A DNA stretch of 12,004 nt, from NCBI GenBank assembly GCA_004151065.3, contig NWUY0300109312.1, forward strand, positions 23,949 to 35,952, in the 5' to 3' direction. The DNA is from Larix sibirica. Its lineage: Eukaryota; Streptophyta; Pinopsida; Pinales; Pinaceae. Below are positions 1 to 7,380 of the stretch, in pieces; position 1 is the stretch's first letter; each line of letters starts with the position of its first letter. The translations under genes and the position numbers were made by a program. The notes below the pieces were generated by a model that saw only the letters and a program-made list of their open reading frames with translations, was not told the origin of the DNA and searched no databases.

Positions 1-1
1 A

Positions 2-1278
2 AGAAAATAAAATGAAGTATTAATGGAATAGTTTCTACATCATAAAGAAAAGGCTCAAGTAACTATAGGTTTAGAGACTCAAATAGAGGAGGAAAAAATT
101 ACTCAAGAATCCTTGGTAAATCAACTAAGTGAAAAAGAGATAATATGCCAAGGACAAGAAATTGTTATTGTTGCTCTAAGAAAAGGAAATCTATCTCTAA
201 AAGTAGAGTTGCAAAACTACCAAGAGAATTTCAAATCCTTAACAAACAAATGACACATAATCTTGAAAAAAGTAAAGAAGATCATATATGAACAAAAGGA
301 TCAATTACTTGATGTTGAAAGAATAATCAATGGTTTGAAAATATAAGTAGATGAGGATAAGAGAACTGAAGAAGATTTTACAAGCTAACTTCATGAGAAG
401 GATGAAATCTATAAAAAGAAAAAGCGTGAGATCCTTTCACTAAATGAATACTTGAATAATACAGTTGCTCGGTTGGAGAAAAATTCAAGGTTTGAAAAAA
501 TCACCATGATCTTATATCACATCCTTAGTTGTCAAAGATCACCACATGACAAGACTGGTCTTGGGTTTGACAAAAAATAGAATACTCTAGAAGAAAGATC
601 CAAATCATGTGAGGAGAATGTGAAGGTAAACACACATCACAAAGAAGACACCAAAATGAGAGGAAAGGAAAATCAACCAAGGTTTGATGAAAGAAAATAC
701 AGGAGGGTTGTACTACCAAGAAGACAACATACACTCAAGTATAAAAAACCTTTCTTTGGTTGTTGTTTCTCTTGTAATAAATTTGGGCATAAAGCAACGA
801 ATTGTGAAGTATTTGTCAAGAGCAACTTTATGCACAACAAAGTCAAAACAAGAATTGTTCAATGTTGGAAGTGCAACAACTCTAGGCATATTGCGAAATT
901 CTGTAACAATGTAGTATGTTACAAATGCAACATCTTAGGTCATGAAGTTCATGACTGTGAGAGCTCAAGGGAATCCAATAAATTCTGGAAGAAAAAACAA
1001 GAAAATAATATTGAAGAAGAACCTCAGCTAGCTCTATATGCTCTAAACAAAATAACAGGTATCCTTGCAAATCAAGAGAAACAAAAATGTAGAAAGGTTT
1101 GGAAAAGTAAGTCAACAGATCAAAAAAAAAATAAAAAATTGATGGATTGGTTCTATGTGCACAAAGTGAAAGAACAATTGAAAATCAGGCTAAGTCTCTT
1201 GCATTGGAACAAGAAATTATGATGAAATATTTGGGATACAATTCTCTCTGTACTCCATGTAGTTTAATACAAGGGTAA
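2..1278 (+). pseudogene. gag: Decayed retrotransposon gag with three CCHC zinc knuckles
   Basis: Gag coats and packages element RNA in cytoplasmic particles. One frame runs from base 2 to 1222 with stops at 8, 29, 251, 344, 386 and 578. The first 480 bases encode a Glu/Lys/Gln/Leu-rich region that looks like coiled coil. Around 496-575 comes a segment reading LSCQRSPHDKTGLGF, a motif I recognise from plant copia-type gag proteins. Three CX2CX4HX4C knuckles follow: 764-805 (CFSC...H...C), 863-904 (CWKC...H...C, with Arg where Gly usually precedes His) and 917-958 (CYKC...H...C). All twelve metal ligands are intact. The run of A at 1122-1137 probably carries a frameshift: after it, gag-like sequence (CAQSERTIENQAKSLALEQE) continues in another frame to a stop at 1276-1278. 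The longest unbroken piece, 620-1222, is 200 codons. The usual protease active site after gag is absent. The family is clear; the exact ends are not. Confidence 0.82.
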
Positions 1279-1654
1279 ACTACAGACAACTAGGCCTGTC
1301 GCAAAAAGAAGGTTGTGCGTAGAAAAGAACGATGATAGATTGTAAGCATTAATGACTAATAAATTAGTGATAAGACTAATATGCAGTGTCATTAATGAGA
1401 AAATCGATGGAATATGATGGTTAAATGAATTTGGACCAAATCAAGGTGAATCTGAGTAAGTCAGAATGCAATAATGATAACAGGAGGGTACCAAACTTCT
1501 CATGCAAGCCATCGAAGAATTATAAATGCAATCACTAGCTTCTAATGAATACATTAGTTACAAAGTAAACAATAGAGAGTAAATTTGGAGCTAGAGGAAA
1601 GCTACAACGAGCAAGATACAATGCAAAACGAAGAATCCATCAATGAGTTTGTAG
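1279..1654. other. Spacer without recognisable coding content between gag A and the unknown ORF
   Basis: No frame gives a recognisable protein here. Visible are a 10-bp perfect inverted repeat (cattaatgac at 1347-1356, gtcattaatg at 1388-1397), a small ACTAAT-AA-ATTAGT palindrome at 1355-1368, and a TATAAAT word at 1521-1527. I looked for an LTR end followed by a primer binding site (TGGTATCAGAGC-like) and found none, and no shared words with the LTR at 4572-5479. It could be a remnant untranslated leader or the scar of a deleted pol region. Confidence 0.4.
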
Positions 1655-4325
1655 GAAGGGACTACACAAACACCAGAACCGTCAACATCAAAGCCGGTGA
1701 AGTTCCCTTGTGACTAAATTCCACCAAGAAAACCCACTACAACATTAGTCACCCTATCTGCCATAGAATATTCAGATGTACCAGCATCGGAGATACCATA
1801 GGGGGTGCTTGTTGAAGAAAATTTTCTCAACCAACTATACAAATTTTAGTTTGTTGATTATGACCTAACCGATGACGAAAAGTTTCCTGAGCTAGTCAAT
1901 AGAAACTACTTGGACAGAAAAACCAGTCCAGAACCTAAGGCACCAATTATAATGGAACTTCAAACATGGGCGTATCGATAACAAAAATCAGGGAAGGACC
2001 TCGCAAGTGAAAATGTGCACAGAAATCCTACTGTCATAGGTACATGGATGATTCTTGTGGTTGAATAGGCCCATATCGATTGATGCCAAGTTGATAGAAT
2101 TGATCACTGGAATCCCTACCAGAGGAGAAGATGTAAGCATCCTTCTGGAAAGGATGCAAGAAAAAACCCTTGCGAAGAAATTAACAGAGAAATATGGAAC
2201 CCAAAGAGCTAGCATAGTATTTTCAGTCGCGCACATAAATGACAAAGATGTGAGATTTGCAGTTCAGGTCCTAGCATGCAAACTATTCTGGAAGAGCCGC
2301 CAAGACCAAGTCTCAGCAACCATTATTGCAGCCGCAACACAATGCATGGAGGGAGTACAACTGAACTGGTCAACATTTCTCTTGAATGAGTTTTTCGTCG
2401 ACTCTCGAGTATCGCAAGAAAAAGGTACACATTTTCATTACACTTGGTTGTTAATATGTCTTGCACTAGTGGGATGGAAGGATCCAAAAGATAGCCAATT
2501 CTTTGACATAAACATGAAAACATTCTTGGCAGCAAGGTACACAAATTTGTGGTGTTAAAATATTTAGTGCAAACAGAGAGAAAATAACATTAATTTATTT
2601 CTATACAATGAAGAGATTAGGGTTATCATAAATGAGACACCATGCATACAACCGCAATAAATTGACCTATATAAGGGAATTACATGCTTCAAAGTAGGGA
2701 TTCATCATATCTATGTACACGCCAAAAGGGATCCCCAGAAGCAATGGTTACCTACTATGTTTAGTTGCTCCGAGGAGGACATTGTGTAGATTATACATGA
2801 TTGGGATCCGACATGGTGAATCCCATTGATAGAAGAAGAATAATTCACGCAATAGAAGAAGTATGTAAAATAGAACACTCCACCATAGAATAAATCTATA
2901 GAAAAGGGAAGTGTATAAATGTTCCTTGAAACTACAGAGAAGACTGCGTAGTCAAAGAAAAGGACGAGAAAGAAAAAATTGGAGGAATCATCAAGGAAGA
3001 AGAGGAAATCATCCAAACCTAGTTCCACTTGGGTCTTGATAGAAGATGATGTGGATAACATTGGTTGGAAGTTCAAGATTGTCACTGATAAAATTATGGA
3101 GAAGGTGGCCATGAAGGAGGAAATGGAAGATCTTGTGACAAAACAAGAGGAAATATTCATAAAATTTGAAGAAGAGTTTGCGACAATAAAGGAGTTGTTA
3201 ATGAAGGCTAAGAAAGAAGAGGGAAAAAACAACGCGTAGACACACTTAGAAATACACATGCTCAACATGTAGGAACATTCAACTACACATATGAAAGACA
3301 CGACAGAGCCACAACAAGGTTTCAAAATTCCTATAGCAGCACTAGTATTTCCCACACAAGAGATGAATGAATTAGCATTCACAATAAGTCCAATGGAAAT
3401 GATCTTGTCTCATTTACCCATGGAGGAGTTGAATGCATTACATACATCTATTGCGTAGGAAATTCAAGGGCGACATGAAGATGTCTCAGCAAAATGGTAT
3501 AAAAGCTTTAACAAAAAGGAAACATTACAGGAGGAATGCCGAAAAATGTGAATGGAGAAGGAAGAAACTACACAGAAGACAAATAGGTTGAAGAAGGAAG
3601 TAGAGGAAATGCAGCAGAAGAATTCAAAATTGTAGAAGGTGGTTGAGGAGGTATGTGATATGCTACCAGATGTATAGATAGAAAAGGATGCCCTTCCAGA
3701 AGAGAAGGTAACCAAGATAGGTGAACTTATTCAAGGTCTTTCTGTTAAAATTGAAGAGCTTGCAACAAAGCAACAACCAGGGACACCTCCAGAGGTCTGA
3801 ACAGAGCATGAAAACAAACAAGAAAGAGTGAATATTGCTATAGGAAATATTAGGAACTTGGATTTAAAGTGTGAAAAGTTACATGAAGAAAGTGCTCAAC
3901 TATGGGGAAATTTGGTTGCGAACGAACAACTAAAAGAAGTAGATCAAAAGCTACAAATTGCGCAAGACTCAGAACAAAACATGAGCAATAGTTTTACCAT
4001 TAATACCGGTCACCGAAAAGATGGCTAAAATGGGAGAATACATGAAACAACAATAGGAAGTAAGCAGGATCTGAGATGAACGACAGAGGATAGCTAACAA
4101 CATTGAACCATTACAGATGATTTTTTTTGGATCACAGAACAATTTGTGCAGATACAAGGGGAAGTTAGGGAAGGTGCCGAGGAATGTAAAGAAACCTTGA
4201 AGTCATCTAACAATGAGTAGGTGGAAGAAGATATTTTGGATAAAGAAGAAGAAATGAAGGAGAAGGTTGCAACTATATAGACAAATCTACAGAAATTCAC
4301 AATAACAGTGCAACAAAAAAAGTAA
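1655..4325 (+). pseudogene. Long decayed ORF of unknown function: globular N-terminal part plus coiled-coil C-terminal part
   Basis: I do not know the function. A Pro/Thr/Ser-rich start (TQTPEPSTSKPVKFP, about 1667) continues in one frame to about 2050, including FVDYDLTDDEKFPELVNRNY. The frame then shifts, and from 2055 to 4025 one frame holds throughout despite 18 internal stops, 11 of them TAG. Its best piece, 2055-2558 (167 codons), contains WLNRPISIDAKLIELITGIP, AVQVLACKLFWKSR and HFHYTWLLICLALVGWKDP. In-frame coding then runs on through GIHHIYVHAKRDPQKQWLP (about 2700) and a Lys-rich basic patch (about 2955-3015) into Glu/Lys/Gln-rich coiled coil (2990-3236 and 3460-4325). A further shift lies near 3990-4020. 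I associate the N-terminal part with repeat-encoded ORFs of plant genomes, possibly of the plant-mobile-domain/'putative plant transposon protein' sort, but cannot verify this. Its place just before the polypurine tracts and 3' LTR is that of the extra 'env-like' ORF of some plant elements. No signal peptide or membrane segment is evident. Confidence 0.6.
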
Positions 4326-4370
4326 GCAAAAAATATCACTTTTTGATATACAAGATATTCGCAGGATCAG

Positions 4371-4571
4371 CTTAGGGGGAGAAATTGCAAATCCTGCACA
4401 AATACAAAATAACAAGTTTGTTGTAGAGTTATCCCTTTTCCATTGATGTCAAAGGGGGAGAGAATTTTAGAGGACTATATGATAGGGGGAGTACAAATTT
4501 TTGATAAGGAGGCCATATTCAGGGGGAGCTCAGTTTTGTTTGGTGTTGACATCAATGCAAAAGGGGGAGAT
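4371..4571 (+). repeat. Cluster of five polypurine (GGGGGAG) tracts before the 3' LTR
   Basis: GGGGGAG occurs at 4375, 4454, 4485, 4522 and 4563, all on the + strand, in a stretch that is otherwise AT-rich and stop-filled. The spacings are 79, 31, 37 and 41 bases. Only the last copy abuts the LTR; the others look like duplicate polypurine tracts. The second copy shares a longer word with the LTR start: cattgatgtcaaag occurs at 4441-4454 and again at 4590-4603. Multiple polypurine tracts are a described feature of plant Sireviruses (established knowledge); assigning this element to that group is inference. Confidence 0.7.
4558..4570 (+). promoter_or_regulatory. Polypurine tract, plus-strand primer site of element A
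   Basis: CAAAAGGGGGAGA sits one base before the TGTTAG start of the LTR. In LTR retrotransposons an RNase H-resistant purine tract at this place primes plus-strand DNA synthesis. Sequence and position are both typical. Confidence 0.85.
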
Positions 4572-4613
4572 TGTTAGAAATAAAGTTTTCATTGATGTCA
4601 AAGTGTTAAGTTG

Positions 4614-4666
4614 GCCTTGTGCCATAAAATATTGAGTCAGCCTTGCACCATAAAATAATTCACTCA
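4614..4666 (+). repeat. Tandem 26/27-bp duplication upstream of the LTR TATA box
   Basis: gccttgtgccataaaatatt (from 4614) is repeated as gccttgcaccataaaataat (from 4640); each copy continues into a similar gagtca/cactca end. The pair lies 25 bases before the TATA box, in the U3 position where plant LTRs often carry duplicated activator boxes. A regulatory role is inference. Confidence 0.65.
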
Positions 4667-4690
4667 ACCCAAAAAGTGATCCAACACTCA

Positions 4691-4698
4691 TATAAATA
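4691..4698 (+). promoter_or_regulatory. LTR TATA box (TATAAATA)
   Basis: TATAAATA lies 120 bases into the LTR, in the U3 position expected for the RNA polymerase II promoter of a copia element. Transcription would start roughly 25-35 bases downstream, in the 4715-4730 region. The start itself cannot be seen. Confidence 0.65.
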
Positions 4699-5031
4699 AA
4701 GGAAGTGATTTCTTTATTTTTGCATCCATTCAAGGAAGTATGGAGCTCTGAAAAGTGCAAAAAGTCCAAGTAGAAGATAAATTTTATGGGGATTATAAGA
4801 TGAGGATGTTTTGTGCGCAAATTGGAATGCACAAATCTGGGTGTGCGGATCTAGTTGCACAACAGATGATCAAAACTAAATAGTAGTAGCGGAGCAGTGT
4901 TTGCAGAAGGAGTGCTGAGGAATTTTGTGCAGAAGTAGATTGTCAAGAAACGTAGACCATAGGGATTAGATCAGAAAGTGCAGAGTGGTTTGTGATCGTG
5001 GTACACAAAAACAAATATATATGTAGGTGGC

Positions 5032-5276
5032 TTGATGGATCAAGGATAGAATATTGGTTCCTTCTACAGGTTGGTACCTGGCATCTCAGATTGGTGCCTA
5101 ACTGTGCAATTTGGTGCTTGCTGATATGAGTTGATGCTCATAAGAGGATCAGTGTCCTCACATGTTGGTTCCTGTAAAACAACAAGTTGGTGCTTGCAAG
5201 GGATTGATGTACCTATCTTATTGGTGTCAACAAAAATAGTGAGTTGGTTATCACACTTGTATTGGATATTGGTGTC
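5032..5276 (+). repeat. Degenerate periodic array of TTGGTGC-like words within the LTR
   Basis: Copies of TTGGTGCC or a close variant start at 5032, 5054, 5071, 5091, 5111, 5131, about 5150, 5165, 5187, 5204, 5221, 5244, 5262 and 5269. From 5071 to about 5150 the step is almost exactly 20 bases; later it varies between 7 and 23. The bases between copies are poorly conserved, so this is either a very old minisatellite or a set of spaced binding sites. It lies downstream of the TATA box, in the transcribed R/U5 part of the LTR. Confidence 0.6.
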
Positions 5277-5404
5277 TTCTAATATTGTTTGTAATAAGAA
5301 TATTTTTATATAAGGTTTCTCTTAAAATTCTTTGCACAGTACTCTTTGTATTCAAAATCGATTATGATGCATGGTATATATGTTAATGAATGATAACATA
5401 GAAT

Positions 5405-5410
5405 AATAAA
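5405..5410 (+). promoter_or_regulatory. Possible LTR polyadenylation signal (AATAAA)
   Basis: AATAAA lies 69 bases before the LTR end, a plausible place for RNA 3' end formation of element A. The word is common in AT-rich DNA, so its use is uncertain. Confidence 0.35.
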
Positions 5411-5479
5411 GGTTTGAAAGGATAAAAAGTGCATGATATTGATTAAACCCCCCCTCTCGGTATCACTTGGGGTCGAACA

Positions 5480-6060
5480 TGAAAGATGAAGGTGGAGGAT
5501 TTGTTGGTTCAAAATTACCTAAAAGGGATTAGAGAAAAACCAAGCGGCATGACAAATGAGGAGTGGATAAATCTTGATAGGAAGGTCATTTCTATAATTC
5601 ATCTTTCACTATCAAACTTCATCTTGTTCAATGTTGCTAAAGAAAATACTGCAAAATCCCTTTGGGATAAACTTGGGAAGCTATATGAGACTAAATTAGA
5701 AAGAAATAAGGTTTTCCTAAAAACACAAATTTATCATCAGGGGATGAAGGAGGGTTTAAATATGAAAGATAATTTGAACATGCTTAATACTCTTATCATT
5801 AAATTGGTCTCGATGGTGTAAAGGTGGAGGATTATAAAAGAGAAATTGTTTTACTTTGATCCCTCCCGTATGCTTGGGATCATTTGGTGATGGCCATCAC
5901 AACCTCATCATTAGGAACTTTGAGATTTAATGATGTGATATTTTTTTTGTTGGGAGAAGAGTTAAGGAAAAAATCATCTCTAGATCCTCTAATGGTGGAG
6001 CATTATCTATGAGAGGTTGATCTAGCGAAAGGGTTCAACCTCGAGGGGTTCACTTTATGA
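5480..6060 (+). pseudogene. gag: Copia gag (UBN2-type) of element B, N-terminus missing
   Basis: The frame opens with TGA at 5480, where the family has a Trp codon, followed by KMKVEDLLVQNYL. The longest clean piece is 5486-5821 (111 codons) with GMTNEEWINLDRKVISIIHL, SLWDKLGKLYETK and LKTQIYHQGMKEGLNMKD, the familiar order of the copia gag-polypeptide (UBN2) domain. A likely one-base loss near 5815-5820 moves the frame; VEDYKREIVLL and SLPYAWDHLVMAI then follow, with TGA between. Another shift near 5985 leads to GGALSMRG and SSERV, where a TGA replaces what is usually Arg. Roughly the first 20-25 residues of the domain are absent because element A sits there. It is non-functional; the domain assignment is firm. 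Confidence 0.88.
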
Positions 6061-6770
6061 CCATATGACATAGCGCATGCATTCATAGGATATTAAATAA
6101 TACACATAATTTCAATAGATATTAAGTATTTCCTCCCCAAAACAATTTGTTGAACCCTCCTCCCAATACACCTTTACAATTTAAAAACCCCTCTGAGTTC
6201 ACTAGATATCCTAGGTATCCAATTTTTCCATGACATTTTTAATACCCCTTTTTATTTTTACCCTTATTATGGTGACATGACACAAATATTATAACTCTTA
6301 GAAACCTTGCAAGGTCAAATATGAAATATTAGTGAGAGAAAATAATTCAAGATGAAGAAAAACCCCCTAAACACAAGTCAACTTTATTCACAATCATTCC
6401 AATCAACTTCACATCAAATTCAATCACAAATCATACATATTCAAACACCACCCTAAATCCAAACACAATTGGATTCACACCACCTTAATACAGATCATAC
6501 TTGTTCAAACTCTAATCTAGATTCAACACAATCAAAGTTACAAAAACTTAGACATAGAGTACCTATTCAAACCCCCCAATAGCCTATTCAACCCCCTAGA
6601 TACCTAATAAGCACACCTGATATCTACATGTTTTTAATATATTAAAAATGTCCCTTGACCCTTATATACTAGGAAATATATTGCTTCGATATTCATAAGA
6701 ACCAAATCCCACAATGTGAACTCACATGCTATAATATTGCCTAATTAATGAAACCCTTGTGGGGTCAACA
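6061..6770 (+). other. Decayed low-complexity stretch between gag core and zinc knuckle of B
   Basis: No recognised domain. About 6090-6230 may be a Pro/Asn-rich gag linker (NPPPNTPLQFKNPSEFTRYP). From 6361 to 6600 the + strand is almost without G (about 12 in 240 bases) and would read as Gln/Ser/Thr/His-rich sequence broken by stops. It holds an imperfect duplication (6430-6469 against 6494-6532, both atcatac...ttcaaac...cacaat) and a second small one (cctattcaaacccccc at 6562, repeated near 6583). A gag linker or a separate insertion are both possible. Confidence 0.4.
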
Positions 6771-7380
6771 AGATATATCACAATCTAGATCTAAGTCCAA
6801 AGGACACAAGCTGAAAGGGAAATATTGGAATTGTGGGAAACTAAGGAACTTGAGGAAGGACTATCAACATATAAAGAAGGAAATGAAGGATGAAAAGTGA
6901 TATCAACCATCATTCGAGACTAATATAGAAGATTTAGAATAAATGGAAACATTTAAGGATTTATGTTTCAATAATAGCATATCTCTTTTATATGCTCGGG
7001 TTTTGGACTCATGTGCATCTTTCCACATGTCTCCACATAGATAATAGCTTGTCAAATATCATCCTTATTATTGTTTCCTTAGGTGATGATATTCCTCTAG
7101 AAATTGTGGGAAGAGGGAATATTAGGATTAAGGTTGATGATGGGAAAGAAAGGAAGTTGTATGATGTACTCCATGTACCATATATATGGAAGAATTTTCT
7201 CTCAATTGAGATGATGGATGAATTGGGGTATTCTAATACCTCTAGTGATAATCATTGAAAGATTACCAAAGGATCACTACTGGTATAAAAAGGAGAATAT
7301 TATGGGACCCTATATCGCTTTTGCATTGATACAATGACAAATCATGTAGTATAAACAAACTTAGGGAATGTTCGGGCTGT
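6771..7380 (+). pseudogene. pol: Zinc-knuckle and protease region of copia B
   Basis: A Ser/Arg/Lys-rich lead (SRSKSKGHKLKG) precedes a ruined knuckle at 6823-6864 that reads Y-WN-C-GKLR-N-LRKD-Y: three of the four CCHC ligands are replaced (Tyr, Asn, Tyr). The aspartic protease site follows at 7006-7038 as DSCASFHMSPH, where the family has DSGAS; the Gly to Cys change would be expected to harm the active site. After a frame change between about 7040 and 7085 the rest of the domain is readable: IPLEIVGRGNIRIK, LYDVLHVPYIWKNFLSIEMM and DELGY. Protease normally cuts the polyprotein into gag, protease, integrase and RT. The end of the piece (KGEYYGTLYRF, about 7285-7320) is the usual lead to the integrase N-terminus. 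Confidence 0.85.

Larger units (their letters stand above)
1..5479 (+). mobile_element. LTR retrotransposon A (copia-like, possibly Sirevirus-like), 3' portion with gag, unknown ORF and 3' LTR
   Basis: Seen, in order: a zinc-knuckle gag remnant, a spacer, a long decayed ORF with coiled-coil character, repeated polypurine tracts, and an LTR with TGTT...AACA ends. The 5' LTR, primer binding site and start of gag lie outside the window or are lost. No protease, integrase or RT remnant is recognisable between gag and LTR, so the copy is either an internal deletion, a non-autonomous element, or two elements joined in the 1279-1650 spacer. Multiple polypurine tracts and an extra ORF next to the 3' LTR are known from plant Sireviruses, which is why I suggest that relation; without pol it cannot be confirmed. 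The LTR and the ORF next to it are secure as one unit, while the gag belonging to the same unit is inference. Confidence 0.7.
4572..5479 (+). repeat. 3' LTR of element A (908 bp)
   Basis: It begins TGTTAG directly after the polypurine tract and ends GAACA, giving TG...CA ends with a TGTT/AACA inverted terminus. Inside lie a duplicated block (4614-4666), a TATA box (4691-4698), a periodic TTGGTGC-type array (5032-5276), an AATAAA signal (5405-5410) and a C-rich end (cccccctctcgg). At base 5480 the sequence turns at once into copia gag coding sequence, not into a primer binding site, which shows this is a 3' LTR and fixes its right end. The partner 5' LTR is outside the window, so LTR divergence cannot be measured here. 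Confidence 0.82.

Noticed and set aside
764-958. Three zinc knuckles considered as a host CCHC RNA-binding protein
   Set aside because: The upstream gag-type motif (SCQRSPHDKTGLGF), the stops and the retrotransposon setting fit an element gag better than a host gene.
1279-1654. Possible 5' LTR of element A with its TATAAAT word
   Set aside because: It shares no words with the LTR at 4572-5479, has no TG...CA ends and no primer binding site after it.
2711-3382. Longest open frame in the window (223 codons, minus strand)
   Set aside because: It is antisense to the in-frame coding remnant of the unknown ORF. Its Ser/Phe/Ile-rich, low-complexity translation is what the complement of Glu/Lys-rich coiled-coil codons gives. 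No domain or promoter context supports it.
3464-4339. Further minus-strand frames at 3464-3715, 3969-4157 and 4094-4339
   Set aside because: They are shadows of the purine-rich coiled-coil coding sequence on the + strand, with Ser/Phe/Cys-rich translations and no motif.
4530-4832. Minus-strand 100-codon frame across the LTR start
   Set aside because: It spans the polypurine tract and LTR boundary and has no recognisable sequence. Open by chance.
5032-5276. Spaced repeat array considered as a CRISPR array
   Set aside because: The repeated word is only about 7-8 bases, degenerate and unevenly spaced, with no cas genes, in a plant LTR.
5131-5313. Small + strand frame inside the LTR
   Set aside because: It is produced by the TTGGTGC-type periodic words; no independent coding evidence.
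6992-7258. 88-codon frame taken as an independent gene
   Set aside because: Its first part is an out-of-frame reading of the protease active site, and its second part is genuine protease sequence. It is a frame-shifted piece of copia pol.
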